Source: Lactifluus volemus (lineage: Eukaryota > Basidiomycota > Agaricomycetes > Russulales > Russulaceae). Taken from it: DNA of 64,000 nucleotides. The DNA is taken from the NCBI GenBank assembly GCA_022376515.1, contig WTXI01000140.1, positions 32,930 to 96,929 of the forward strand, written 5' to 3'. Made by a program: the position numbers and the translations under genes. The notes under the pieces were generated by a model that did no database searches, was not told the origin of the DNA, and was given only the letters and a program-made list of their open reading frames with translations. Below, piece after piece: positions 32,755 through 44,931 of the stretch (positions are counted from its first letter, which is position 1; each line of letters starts with the position of its first letter).

Positions 32755-35092
32755 ATGCACCATATAAGAGCCTCCATCCTGCCTCAAGTTAGGGGCAGAC
32801 TCGTTCGAAGGATGTCCACTTCTGTTGCAGCTGCCACTTCTCAGATTGTCACACTCCCCCACATCCCTGAGCTCTTCGAGTCTAACTTCCTAGATGTTCT
32901 ACTCCCTCCGGCTCCCATCATCGATGCTGATGTTGTTGATGTTAACGCTGACGTGCCGGTCCCTACGAACTCCTTCATGACCGCACTCAAGTCTGTTGCG
33001 CACCGAAAATTCACCCAAAACGCGGCGCCAGCGTTTGGCTCGACCCTTTCTAGCACCCTAGATGCGTTTCAGAGCTTGTCTTCCCAAATGGCCATCACAA
33101 GGATCCATTCTGTACTCACCAAGGCGTGGAAGGATGACCCAGCACTCACCTTGAGGATCATTTGGAATACGCGCAGCATCCATGATGGCAAGGGTGATAA
33201 GGAGCTCTTTTACAAGTACGTTCATCTCGCGTATATTCGTTTAATTTCTGACAACCAATCTATCTAGGGCTTTCGGCTGGCTTTATCAAAATCATCCACG
33301 CACGGCAATAGCAAACCTTTCCCAACTCGTTGATCCGGTTTGCGTAGTCAAAGCGAAGCACCCGACTCGAATGCCACATGGGTATTGGAAAGATCTTCTC
33401 AACATCCTTGCTCTCGCGACTCTTGACCAGCTTGATACCCAAAATTCCAAGTTCTTGCATTCTCCCCGGGGTCGTTTCAAGGCACACCGATCTGTCGGTC
33501 CGAGTAAAATGACAGACGCTGAGCGCCGCACTGCGACGACCATTGAAGCGTTCCAGGCTCTTCTTGCAACCAAAACTGAGAGGGCCAAAGTCCTTGCACG
33601 CGAGCGTCGTGTCGCCCACGCAGCCAGTGCCCATACCCTTTTGCTTTCAAAGCTCTCCGAGCCACGATTCCGTGCGCTCTACATCTCTGTAGCACGCCTT
33701 TTTGCTGCCGAGCTTGTCGAGCAGGCCGCACTCATCCGGAAGGCAGAAGCCCTCCCAGATGACCAGGAGCGGAAACATATCTTGAGCAACGTGTCTTTTG
33801 TCGGAAAATGGGCTCCTACTCCAGGTGCTTCTCACGATAGAGTGACCAACATCTCCACCGCACTTTTGATACTCCTACACCGCGGTGGTGTCATGTCGTC
33901 CCTCTCCCGCCCTATCGACACCTCAGTTGCCGTTTCCGAAGAGGATATCCACGTGCTTCGGTCGTTTTATCAGCGCTGGGTGCTCACACCTCTCCGAGCT
34001 GCAGCTCACGTCCCGGAACCGATTATGGCCTCACGCCGTTGGGGTGAGATTTCATATCCACGCGTTCCGTCCAAATGTATGCATATCAATAGCAAACATT
34101 TCGTCAAGCACGACGGCGAGCGATTTGATGCCTATCTGGATAGTATAACTGAGGGGAAGGCCAAAATCTCTGGTGGGACGCTCCTCCCGCACGAGCTCCT
34201 TGCCAAGGCGATCGCGAATCTCAGGTCTCAATATGAAGGGAAGGGTGCAAAGTCTTCTCTCGCTCCCGCGATTCGTGCACGCATCGCCAAGCGCGAGGCA
34301 CAGGTCGCTGACGCTCAATGGGACGCGATGATCGCTCGACTACGTAGCGCTGGCACGCTCGACAACTGTCTTGCCATCTGTGACGTCTCGGGTTCTATGG
34401 GTAACATCTACTGGACCCGGTCGCAAAGAATAGATCCCATCCTCCCTGCCGTGGCGCTCTCGATGACCCTCGCACAACTCGCCAAGCCCCCATTCTCGAA
34501 CATGTTCATCACCTTCTCCGCGGATCCCGAGATTGTCACACTGGAAGAGGGCACAGGACTTGCCACCAACGCCATGGAGATGGTCCGCAGCGAGTGGGGG
34601 ATGAACACGAATCTGAATGCTGTATTCGTACGGCTGTTGCTCCCGCTCGCGGTGCAGCATGGTGTTGCTCGCGAGGACATGGTCAAGCGTCTGTTTGTGT
34701 TCTCGGATATGCAGTTCGACCAAGCGGACCAGACGGGCCAGAATTCTGGCCTTTGGGAGACGAATCATGATGCGATAGCGCGAGCTTATGCAGAGGCGGG
34801 CTACGACGTGCCCGAGATCGTGTATTGGAATCTTGCTGGGGAGCTCGAGACGGTGCCGGTTGAGGCGGATCGCAAGGGCGTCGGGCTCATGAGTGGGTTC
34901 AGCCCTGCTATGATGAAAGTTTTTATGGGTGAAGATGTGGAAGAGGATGTGCTGGATGACGACACCGTCATGGTGGACGAGCAAGGCGAGGAGGTTAAGC
35001 CAGCTGCTCGGAAACAGGAGATGACGCCGCTGTCTATCATGAAGCGTGCGCTTGAGATGGCCAGCTACGACAAGCTCGTAGTACTGGACTAA
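32755..35092 (+). CDS. DUF2828 protein with C-terminal von Willebrand A-like domain
   Basis: Exons 32755-33215 and 33268-35092 give 761 aa; a second in-frame ATG at 32812 (MSTSVAAATS) could be the true start. The N-terminal half (ALTLRIIWNTRSIHDGKGDK, HPTRMPHGYWKDLLN) is typical of DUF2828. The C-terminal part has the metal-site motif DVSGSMG (DxSxS) at NCLAICDVSGSMGN and a vWA-like pattern (TFSADPEIVTLEEG, LFVFSDMQFDQAD, PEIVYWNL). DUF2828 is related to TROVE/Ro-like proteins; its function in fungi is unknown. This is the intact copy; a broken duplicate lies at 43379-44931. Confidence 0.85.
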
Positions 35093-35527
35093 TGAATCAT
35101 ACAGATAGATGACCTACACACTTGTACTATTATCATCACCCTTCAACTAGCATAAAATATGATAACATCGTATCGCCCAGCCCGACTGGGTTTTTCGGAC
35201 TAACGCACACCTTGATTTACAAACACTTGGTTTGGGTTGCGAATCTTTCAAAAGTACCTTGTCCATACTAAGTGCCTCCTACTATAAGTACCTCGGAGTT
35301 CCGACTTATTTAAAAACCTTCGAATTGTGCAGCAACGAGTTGTCAAAGACAGACAAGTTATCATTCACTCAACATATACCCATCGATTTTCGAAGGGATT
35401 TCGCAGACAAGTTACATACTGACGAGACTATAACCACAGACTTTCTCAACCCTCGCTCACATCGTGCATATCCTATCAAATTCGAGCTCCACGGATGATT
35501 CCAGATTCTTTGATTTGATCCATATCT

Positions 35528-36304
35528 TCAAGCCTGCGCATGGCGAGCACCTCCCTGACGGCCATGAGTGATGTGATGGTGATACTGCGGCCGTCCCGCG
35601 ACTGGGAAGATAGAGCCAGGTGGCTTAGTCATCGGAGTCGATGCTACCGTGACCTCCAGAGACGGAAGCTGATCCAACGAAACAGCCGATCGGTCAACCT
35701 AAAAAGAGTAGTAAAAGTGAGAAAAGTTTCGGTGGACTATGGCACAGCAGCGTACCGCTTTGATGCGCCAATGAAGGTTCTCTCGCAGGTAGGGTGAAAC
35801 GACGTGAGGCTCGAATGAGGGAAGACCCGACCGCCTTGCAAGTGCTGAATTGAGATGCACGAAACCCTCGCTCACGGTGTCACTTTGGGAGTTGCCATAC
35901 TGCTCAGCCGCGCTACTGACGAACGCAACGTGTGAGCCGACATATGAGGGTGCCTTCATCCACTGCGAAGGGTCATCTGGGACATCGCCTAGGAAGATAA
36001 GGACTGAGAAGCTTTGACCCAGCTCGTGCGACTTGAAGTGAATGCGGACTGTCCAGTCGTAAATAACGTTTGGACCCCCACTTCCGGAATCGCCCCTTTC
36101 AGCTACGGATGGATGACTTTCTTGGCTTGCAGTTGGGTTTCGGACTTCCTCAGTAACAGACTTGACGGTAGATGTTGCTTCAGTGGTTGTCGAAGCTCCA
36201 TGTGCTACCGGTGGAGTGTCACCGCCTGCGGCAGGTTGAGCGAGGAAGTTCACACTAGACGGGATCATGAAAGCAGACAGGTTAGGCGGGATTTGCGGCC
36301 CGCA
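35528..36304 (-). pseudogene. Tyrosinase fragment A, C-terminal domain only
   Basis: Minus-strand last exon (stop 35528-35530) and preceding exon encode the tyrosinase C-terminal domain (WTVRIHFKSHELGQSFSV, FVHLNSALARRSGLPSFEPH, REN(L)HWRIKA). At ~36304 the homology to the other copies breaks off and is joined to an inverted piece. No copper sites in this orientation and no start, so it cannot make an enzyme. Confidence 0.8.
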
Positions 36305-36785
36305 TTTAGTATTGTATGGACAAAAAGATTCTTTTGCTGGCTGCGAAGGATTTGCAACCCAACCAAGTGTTTGTAAATCAAGGGTAACCTTTGACATATT
36401 TCTTAAGGATTTGACCCCATCTTCTTCCTCCATCACGCAAACGTTGACCGCTTGCTTTCCCTTTGGTCGGCCATGCATCCCGATATATGGGTTACATCCA
36501 CCCCTGCTATAGAAGGAATGTGGACCATCTCCGATGAGGATACCATTGACTCCAAGACCAGTATGCCTTATAGCCCTTGAGTGATACTGTACATCTTGGC
36601 ACTCATGAAACATTCCAGGCCTCATGCCCTTTTGGAATACAGACACAGAGTTCTGGGACTTGTCAGGAGTTATGAGGACTGTATCACTAGACATATCCAG
36701 AATTCAAGAATCTTTACATGAGTGATTCCAATGCAGTGAAGGACACAATCTCGATGTATGTTCACCAGCAATATATAAACCCAAC
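36305..36785 (+). pseudogene. Inverted piece of a tyrosinase gene (CuB exon)
   Basis: Read on the plus strand, an acceptor TTTCTTAAG (to 36395) is followed by [20 protein letters not shown], the CuB motif with its HH, then IWVTSTPAIEGMWTISDED. The neighbouring copies carry the same exon on the minus strand. 36305-36385 is the complement of the intergenic DNA that normally follows the DUF2828 gene (compare 45050-45130). The segment is thus an inverted fusion of a tyrosinase exon and intergenic sequence. Confidence 0.75.
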
Positions 36786-36995
36786 TTTCAACTCGTTTAA
36801 AGACCTACAAGTTATCATTCGTTCAACATATCCTCATCGATTTTCAAAGGGATTTCGCAGACAAGTTACATACTGACAAGACTACAACCACAGACTTTCT
36901 CAACCCTCGCTCACATCGTGCATATCCTACAAAGATTCGAGCTCCACGAACGATTCCAAATTCTTTGATCCAATTATATTGTTCCCCGAATATCT

Positions 36996-37631
36996 TCAAG
37001 CTTGCGCATGGCGAGCACCTCCCTGACGCCCGTGCGTGATGTGATGGTGATACTGCGGCCGTCCCGGGACTGGGAAGATAGAGCCAGGGGGCTTAGTCAT
37101 CGGAGTCGATGCTACCGTGACCTCCAGAGACGGGATCTGATCCAACGAAACAACCGATCGGTCAACCTAAGAGTAGTAAAGTGAGAAAGTCCCGGTGGAC
37201 TATGCACAGTGGCGTACCGCTCTGATGCGCCAATGAAGGTTCTCTCGCACGTAGGGTGTCACGACGTCAGGCTCGAATGAGGAAAGACCCGACCGCCTTG
37301 CAAGTACTGAATTGAGATGCACGAAACCCTCGCTCAAGGTATCACGTTGTCTTTGGCAGTTGCCACACTGCTTAGCCGCGCTATTGACGAACGCAGAGTG
37401 TGAGCCGACATATGAGGGTGCCTTCATCCACTGCGAAGGGTCATCTGGGACATCACCTAGGAAGATCAGGACTGAAAAGCTTTGACCCAGCTCGTGCGAC
37501 TTGAAGTGAATGCGGACTGTCCAGTCGTGTATAACGTTTGGACCCCCACTTCCGGGTTCCCCCCTTTCAGCTGTGGATGGATGACTTTCTTGGCTTGTAG
37601 TTGGGTTTCGGACTTCCTCGGCAACAGACTC
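36996..37631 (-). pseudogene. Tyrosinase B, C-terminal part (left of the insertion)
   Basis: Last exon (stop 36996-36998) and most of the C-terminal domain ([39 protein letters not shown]). Interrupted at 37631/37632 in the Thr/Ser/Glu-rich linker between catalytic and C-terminal domains by an inverted-repeat element; the gene continues at 40420. Confidence 0.82.
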
Positions 37632-37684
37632 ATCAGGAAAAACCTCAAGTGCTAAAACGGGCTAATTAGCTCTAATTAGCAGGT

Positions 37685-37760
37685 AAGCGCCCATTATCAA
37701 CTTTAACTAACCCCCCTTCTAATTAGCTCTAATTAGCTCTAATTAGACCACTGTTAGATC
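37685..37760. repeat. CTAATTAG tandem words
   Basis: Several copies of TCTAATTAGCTCTAATTAG just inside the left end of the 2.79 kb element. Similar but shorter CTAAATTAG sequence near the right end suggests subterminal repeats. Confidence 0.6.
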
Positions 37761-38044
37761 ACCGTTAGAGGCCTCTAAAGAGCTTCTAAATTATCACTAA
37801 AAAAGTTTCAAATTATCACCAAATTATCACGGAATTATCACCATAGTTTGTTTATTAAAAGCATATAAATTATCAAAAATGAGTGCTAAACACGCTAACA
37901 CATCTACCTATCTAATTAACTCTTAATATAGTGGTCTAATGTGGTGATGGTGGACAGCACTGGTGATCTCTGGCTCGGGGGGGGGCACACATCAATGGGG
38001 CGTCAATAGGACCAGGTGAGGAGGTTGCCGGTGTCACCTATCAT

Positions 38045-38480
38045 GACGCTGAGGTTGAGCAACAAATATCATGAGAAGAAATCAACTCGGCACCTTTGCT
38101 GCCATTGGTAGAGACAGGCGTGAATCCGACGGCCAATTTGGGGCTGTAGAGACCAGAGATGTTCACAACAAGCTGTGTCACCTTGGGTGCGCCAATGCTG
38201 TTGCTTGTTAGGTTCAGTGCGAGGTTCCCAAGCTGTGCACACAAGACAAGACATACATAGCAGGGAGACCAAGCCGCAGTCGCTCTCCTGGCTCATGATA
38301 TGCGATCATATCGGCCTGCACCGACTTGCCTGAGGAAGTGGACGTCAATCCGCATCTGGGCATGAGAGACATTAGAGGCGATCTTCGCTACATCTGGCTT
38401 GAATTTGAGAGTAGATCACGGACGTGAGCGATAGAGGGTGCTGTAGCTGCAGTCGAAGCGGTTGTCGTTGTCATTGTCGA
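38045..38480 (-). pseudogene. Unidentified exon-like fragment carried in the element
   Basis: On the minus strand there are split open stretches: MTTTTASTAATAPSIAHVRD, VAKIASNVSHAQMRIDVHFL and, after an apparent acceptor at ~38236, LGNLALNLTSNSIGAPKV ... VVNISGLYSPKLAVGF. Composition and splice-like boundaries look like host coding sequence, possibly captured. Family not recognised and no complete frame. Confidence 0.3.
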
Positions 38481-38939
38481 TCTGGAAGGGATGGATGATA
38501 CACAAATTTAGCAAGAAAAGAAATGTTACAATGGTGGAAAAGAAGAGAACTCCAACTTACTTTGTCGCAGAGACAATGCCTTGGGCTTTGGGATGGGCAG
38601 GGTAGAACATTGTGGAAACTACAGAGTTGCTGGTACTGTAATTTGACTCTGCAGCCAGAGGCGAGATGAGGAGAATTGACGGAAAGACAATCCCTGGGCA
38701 AGTTCAGTTCAAAGTTCAACCTGACTAATCCACTCGTGACTTGTTACTGTAACCTAATGAGGAAGGTAGAGTTCTCGTCCGTCAACACGTCTAAGTCAAC
38801 ACATACTGTGGCCCTAAAGCCACATATGCCATCCCGCTCCCAGCTGTCGCCAATGCTCCTGCCTCATTCCAATTTGCTGCCGGTTCTTCTCGTCAACACC
38901 ATCTGACTCTTGTTCCTTATGAGCACCCCGTCTAGTTGG

Positions 38940-40220
38940 GGTGTCATCAGCCTGACAAAGGCTAAGAAATGTCGGGCGAGCAGCGGGATTTGCGAAGACA
39001 TATGGTCCTATTGTGCCACAGGATTGGCATGTGTGTCAATGTAATTGACACCGGTATCTCACTCGCCCAACTCATCCTTACTACCCACATCCTCCTCATT
39101 TCCCCCGACCCCACTGCCATCTCCAACATAACCAAGCCGGGTCCCCACCCAGGCCAACCCTTCTCCCTTTCTTTCAGACAGAAGGCTGATATTCTCCTCT
39201 CCTTATGCAGGAACCTCGAAATCCAGATAGTCTGGGCACCACAAGACCGTGCACTGCACGTCTTCGTCTGCGCCAAACACATGACAGACACAATCGCTCT
39301 GCGCCCGTGCCCACTCCCGCCCAACCACCGCGAACCGCACACCATCAGCTATCAACGCCGTGAAGCCAAAGCCTCAGCAATCGACACTTGGGCCGACCAT
39401 TGTCTGAGCAACAATCGCCGCTCCCAAACCTACATTGCTCTCCCCATGCCGCCAAATGGCCAAATCCCACCGGTAATCCAAGGATCGAAGGGACATGACA
39501 AGGGGCGGTGGACGCCGAGCGATAGCGTCGGTCAGCACGTCGGTCGGACTCCTAGTATGAGCCCCGGTCGGGATTTTGCCAGGCGTGGTCCCGCAGAGGA
39601 CACGCGTGGCGGATGGCGGTAGCAGATTATTTTGATTGAAGATAGGTCCTTCGTGGCTGGACTCAATTGAGTTGGGTCGATCATCGTTCGTGTCATGTAC
39701 GGTACATTACTAATAGATGCGACGCGAGCAAGTTTTTTGTGCACTTTTTGCTCGCCATCGTCAGCAGATTTTCTCCGCCCTCGTCAGGCTCATCACGGGC
39801 CACGCCTTCATCAGGTTGTACACGGCCAAATTTCGCCCTGATTTTCCCACAAGCTGCTCCTGCGGGGCCCCCACACAATCTGTTGAACACGTCATCATGG
39901 CCTGCCCGCTCTACGCTGACGCCCTCGTGACATCCTCCAACCGGTGGATCGCGACCTCTCACTCCCCATCCTACTTAGCATGGCCCAAGGTGGGAAGGGT
40001 GTGAGCCTTTTCATCAAATTGACTCGCGACTGCATGCTCCCGAGACGAGCCTGGGACCCAGGATAGCCGAAGCAGGTGCCAGGAAACGCCGCCCACACAA
40101 CCAAGAAAACGCCGAGTTCACCGCTACGCTCCTTACCTCCCCTGCCGTCTTTACTATCCTACCCCCAGGGATTGCATCTTTGTCATAGCCACATGTTGCG
40201 GAATATAAACGCAGACTTAA
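38940..40220 (+). mobile_element. Tad1-like LINE remnant (RNase H and C-terminal region)
   Basis: Plus-strand frame at 38969-39622 reads VIDTGISLAQLILTTHILLI ... QKADILLSL ... NLEIQIVWAPQD, an RNase H-like region. After a frame break, 39717-40000 reads ALVRLITGHAFIRLYTAKFR and CSCGAPTQSVEHVIMACPLY, the zinc-knuckle-like C-terminal block of Tad-type non-LTR elements. Another frame then gives LFIKLTRDCMLPRRAWDPG and a stop at ~40063. An A-run at 40219-40228 marks the 3' end. The remnant is 5'-truncated and frame-broken, and it is nested in the inverted-repeat element. Confidence 0.75.
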
Positions 40221-40419
40221 AAAAAAAGCGTCAATGTCATTCATTTATGTAACCCGTTTATTCTCATTAGTCATAATTAGAAATAATTTAGACACTCGCT
40301 AGCTGGACTTTAGGTCTAAAACTAGTCATCGGGTCTTAGCACGTTTTATCACACTTTAGAAGGCCATTAGCAGGTTAGTGCTAAATTAGATGGATTTAGC
40401 AAGTGAGGTTTTTCCTGAT

Positions 40420-42019
40420 GCTCGACGGTAGATGTTGCTTCAGTGGCTCCATGTGCTACCGGTGGAGTGTCGCCGCCTGCGGCAGGTTGAGCGAGGAAGT
40501 TCACACCAGACGGGATCATGAAAGCAGACACGTCAGGCGGGATTTTTGGCCCGCTGTCGCCGCCACTCGGGTTTATATACTGCTGGTGAACATACATCGA
40601 GATTGCGTCCTTCACTGCATCGGAATTGCTCATATCAAGATTCTTGAATTCTGGGTATGTGTAGTGGAGTGATTCAGTCCTCGTAACTCCTTCCGAGTCC
40701 CAGAACTCTGTGTCTGTATTCCAAAAGGGTGTGAGGCCTGGAATGTTTCGTGAGTGCCGAGATGTACAGTATCACTCAAGGGCTATAAGGCATACTGGTC
40801 TTGGAGTCAATGGTATCCTCATCGGAGATGGTCCACGTTCCTTCTATAGCAGGGGCAGATGTAACCCATATATCGGGATGCATGGCCGACCAAAGGGAAA
40901 GCAAGCGGTCAACGTTTGCGTGATGGAGGAAGAAGATGGGGTCAAATCCTTAAGAAATATGTCAAACGTTACACAGAAACCGGACGGCGTGGCGAGAAGT
41001 ACCCGCAACGGCCTGGTCACCCATATGACCACCAACGTGAACGTGAATTAAGTCGTGTATAGCTTCCAGAGAGTTAACGGCATCGCCACCATCATTGGGC
41101 GTCTTGTTGCTGAACGCAGGCCAAGTTTGGGCTGTCGTGAAAAGGGACGAGACCTTTAAAGGGATTTCATCTCGAAGCTGTGACAGAGAACTTTGGGGGG
41201 CAATCGTGAATGGGAGTGATTCAGAGGCAAGGTCAAGTCATACTCAATCAGATGCCGGATGTCCGTGGTATTATTGGATGGGTCGGGGGATCTGACGGTC
41301 GTCTGAGTCTGGTCCCACTGAGAGCCTTTGAAGGACTTGTCGATGGGGTTAAAAGTGTATTGGAAGAGTGGGTTCGGCACGGTGATGGTGCTGCCATCGA
41401 AAGTAGTGATGGGGACGAACGGAAGAGCGATGACCTTGGCAGGCGGGACTATATTGCCAGGGGTAGCCCAATCCCAGTAAGGTGCTCGAAGGCTCTGGGC
41501 TGCGGTTGTCCAAGTCTCTCCGTCAACCGTGTATTGCTTCGCAATGTCGAGAGCATGGCTCTGCATCACTTGCTATATGATTCGATCAGTAATAGTAATA
41601 TGATGTCTGTCAGTGGAAGACTTGAGAAAGAAAGCGATGGACCTCGTAAAGAGCAACATATGGTCTGTGCCAAGTTGGGAATATCACGGATGCGTGAGTG
41701 CAGTATCCTGGCGGCCCTTTTGCTGAGGCGGCTGTGGTGTTACCAGCACCATCCCACTGCACGTAAGGTAGGCCGTGGATCCCACCAATACCAAAGTGAG
41801 AGGTTATATTAGACTGGGGATCGTTGTACATCGCGTCTATTCGGAGATAAATGAACCGATAGACAATGAATTGGAGCTCAAAGACAGCATACTAAGAGCC
41901 TGAATGTATAAGGAAAACTGAGGGACGTCATTAATCAAGTCGTTGATCTCGCGGCGTTCAGGGGCGGCAGCACTTTGAGTCTGGTCGCCGCTTGCGCCAG
42001 TGGTGATGAAGTGGGACAT
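40420..42019 (-). pseudogene. Tyrosinase B, N-terminal catalytic part (right of the insertion)
   Basis: Start ATG at 42017-42019 ([20 protein letters not shown]). Exons carry [19 protein letters not shown], the CuA segment [32 protein letters not shown], and the CuB histidines in SLEAIHDLIHVHVGGHMGD and [20 protein letters not shown]. All copper-ligand histidines I would expect for a type-3 copper phenol oxidase are present. The gene would be complete but for the 2.79 kb insertion in the linker; transcription through it would give a protein lacking the C-terminal domain. Confidence 0.82.
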
Positions 42020-42832
42020 GCTGATGGTAGAGGATACGAAGAGCTGGGGTGAGAAAGTCGGGGCTAAAAATCGAGAAGGTTTTATACTCGAAGGATATGT
42101 CACGACATTGTGAATAAATAAACGGATACCTCGAGGTAGGCTTGCGAACGAAGTCTCTTCAAATGGACATAACTGCTGTCAGTGGTGTACGTGCCTCAAC
42201 TTGGCTTGGACGCGTGATACGAGCTTCAATCTCCTTCTGGTAGTCGACTTCAGTTTCGGATGCAACACGGAATCGGAGTCACTTGGTAGAGTTCTCACGT
42301 CACCTCTAGGTCCAGAACTGCCCAAGGCGCAACATCACCTCTCGGATACCCGATAGATGATTCCATCTCGGCAGAGAAAGATCATATACCGAAAATCGCA
42401 ATTCACTGGCAACACCCTGATTTCATTTTCTCGAATGGAAAGTAATCGCCAATGCAAAAGAATGCTCGTGCTGGTTCGTAGTTCAGGGAAGTAGTGAAGA
42501 ACACCTATACGACGATAAGAACTACCTACCCCACCCATAACGGAATCGCCTGGCATCGAGTAATGATGGCTTAAGGCGGAACTGCCTCATCCCAGAAGCG
42601 GCTTTGGACGGACCACAATTTCCGAGATCTCGTAGTTCGATGCGTCAAGAGTTTGGCAGGGTCCATATTAGAAGTGTGAATCTCCAGTTTCTCGTTAGTA
42701 GCCAGTGGACATCCCGTTAGGATTTGCATGTTCTAGACAGGTCGTCCTCCAGGACAAAATCAGTACTGGTTAGAGTAGTGTCGCGGCCACATTTCCTTGG
42801 TTTTTTCGTGAACAAACTTGATCACTACGTAA
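42020..42832. other. Duplicated flank upstream of tyrosinase B
   Basis: Collinear with about 47700-48500 upstream of tyrosinase C. Both contain a minus-strand open stretch with MPGDSVMGGVGSSYR and SIRENEIRVLPVNCD, but frames and splice sites do not agree between copies, so I do not call a gene. Near 43000 is the palindromic word AGTACTGTACTAGTACTGTA, repeated near 48583. Confidence 0.4.
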
Positions 42833-43378
42833 TCATTGCTTAGTCAACTTAGCAAGTAACCAAAAACAGAGCTCAAAACACGTGCAATTTGAAGGACCAG
42901 GAACTTCGATATTGAGCGCTGAGCCCAAAGCAATTCCTGCGCATTCAATTACGAGTGCATTGGACTTTGGAAGCAAGGTAACAAGCAAGGTAATTAAGTA
43001 CTGTACTAGTACTGTATTGGGCCCACTCTCTAGATGAACCGGGGCCTGTTCATGTTCACGCGTAGTTTCTCGACTCTCCACATCTCCATCATGGCTGAAT
43101 TCATTTCCCTTGGGAGTTTTCTCGCCGAAGTCCGCGGCCGGCAGAGGCCCTCCTTGGGGTGGCGTCGGTATCATCGGAGCCTGAGGAATGAGTTTGGCAT
43201 CTCCCGTCGGCGATGTTGTCATAGATGCGCCTGAGTTACGGAGCAACGAAACTTCCTTAGGCGGCAACACTGGTGACCCGGTGGAGCTGCGGCCACTGGA
43301 TGGGTTGCTCGCACTGGGCGAAGGCAGTTTCTGTGTAGAGAATCTCGCCGCGTGAGACGCAAGGAACGAGCCGACGCT
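42833..43378 (-). pseudogene. AVL9 3' fragment at a duplication junction
   Basis: Encodes GSFLASHAARFSTQKLPSPS ... EVSLLRNSGASMTTSPTGDA ... ESRETTREHEQAPV, matching the C-terminal part of the AVL9 gene at 48867-49244. The true end (RYDGDSDEEPSFGVAL) is missing through a ~300-bp deletion. Upstream it is joined at 43373-43378 (GACGCT) to DUF2828 sequence. Confidence 0.8.
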
Positions 43379-44931
43379 GAGCGCCGCACTGCGACGACCA
43401 TTGAAGCATTCCAGGCTCTTCTTGCAACCAAAACTAAGAGGGCAAAAGTCCTTGCACGCGAGCGTCGTGTCGCCCACGCAGTCAGTGCCCATACCCTTTT
43501 GCTTTCAAAGCTCTCCGAGCCACGGTGCCGTGCGCTCTACATCTCTGTAGCACGCCTTTTGCCACCGAGCTTGTCGAGCAGGCGGCACTCATGCGGAAGG
43601 CAGAATCCCTCCCAGATGGCCAGGAGCGGAAACATATCTTGAGCAACGTGTCTTTCGTCGGAAAATGGGCTCCTACTCCAGGTGCTTCTCATGATAGAGT
43701 GACCAACATCTCCACCGCACTTTTGATACTCCTACACTGCGGTGGTGTCATGTCGTCCTTCTGAGCCTCTCCCGCCCTATCGACACCTCAGTTGCCGTTT
43801 CCGAAGAGGGTGTCCACGTGCTTCGGTCGTTCTATCAGCGCTGGGTGCTCACACCTCTCCGAGCTGCAGCTCACGTCCCGGAACCGATTATGGCCTCACG
43901 CCGTTGGGGTGAGATTCCATATCCACGCGTTCCGTCCATATCAATAGCAAACATTTCGTCAAGCACGACGGCGAGCGATTTGATGCCTATCTGGATAAGG
44001 GGAAGGCCAAAATCTCTGGTGAGACGCTCCTCCCGCACGAGCCAAGGCGATCGTGAATCTCAAGTCTCAACATGGAGGGAAGGGTGCAAAGTCTTCTCTC
44101 GCTCCCGCGATTCGTGCGCGCATCTCCAAGCGCGAGACACAGGTCGCCGGCGCTCAATGGGACGCGATGATCGCTCGGCTACGTAGTGCTGGCATGCTCG
44201 ACAACTGTCTTGCCATCTGTGACGTCTCTGGTTCTATGGGTAACATCTACTGGACCCGGTCTCAAAGAATAGATCCCATCCTCCCTGCCGTGGCGCTCTT
44301 GATGACCCTCTCACAACTCGCCAAGCCCCCCTTCTCGAACATGTTCATCACCTTCTCCGCGGATCCCGGGATTGTCACGCTGGAAGAGGGCGCAGGACTT
44401 GCCACCAACGCCATGGAGATGGTCCGCAGCGAGTGGGGGATGAACACGAATCTGAATGCTGTGTTTGTATCGCTGTTGCTCCTGCTCGCGGTGCAGCACG
44501 GTGTTGCTCGCGAGGACATGGTCAAGCGTCTGTTTGTGTTCTCGAGTATGCAGTTCGACCAAGCGGACCAGACGGGCCAGAATTGTGGCCTTTGGGAGAC
44601 GAATCATGATGCGATAGCGCGAGGTTATGCAGAGGCGGGCTACGACGTGCCCGAGATCGTGTATTGGAATCTTGCTGGGGAACTTGAGACGGTGCCGGTT
44701 GAGGCGGAGCGTAAGGACGTCGCGGTCATGAGTGGGTTCAGCCCTGCTATGATGAAAGTTTTTATGGGTGAAGATGTGGAAGAGGATGTGCTGGATGACG
44801 ACACAGTCATGGTGGACGAGCAAGGCGAGGAGGTTAAGCCAGCTGCTCGGAAACAGGAGATGACGCCGCTGTCTATCATGAAGCGTGCGCTTGAGATGGC
44901 CAGCTACGACAAGCTCGTAATACTGGACTAA
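43379..44931 (+). pseudogene. 5'-truncated, frame-broken DUF2828 copy
   Basis: Starts abruptly at the codons for ERRTATTIEAFQALLATKT, lacking the first exon and about 260 residues of the intact gene. Relative to 32755-35092 it has a one-base loss near 43558 (CTTTTGCC versus CTTTTTGCT), an inserted stop-generating stretch near 43756, and deletions near 43938, 43996 and 44041. The last ~290 codons (44053-44931), including DVSGSMG, remain open. It has no own promoter from the family and is most likely dead. Confidence 0.85.

Larger units (their letters stand above)
37632..40419. mobile_element. 2.79 kb inverted-repeat DNA element inside tyrosinase B
   Basis: Perfect 16-bp terminal inverted repeats ATCAGGAAAAACCTCA (37632-37647) and TGAGGTTTTTCCTGAT (40404-40419). 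The similarity extends imperfectly inwards (TGCTAAAAC / TTGCTAAATC), followed by CTAATTAG subterminal repeats at the left end. Exactly this stretch is absent from copies A and C of the tyrosinase gene. No transposase is visible, so it is non-autonomous. Its CAGGA terminus recalls hAT ends, but I cannot find a clean 8-bp target duplication. It contains a LINE remnant and an exon-like fragment of unknown origin. Confidence 0.82.
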
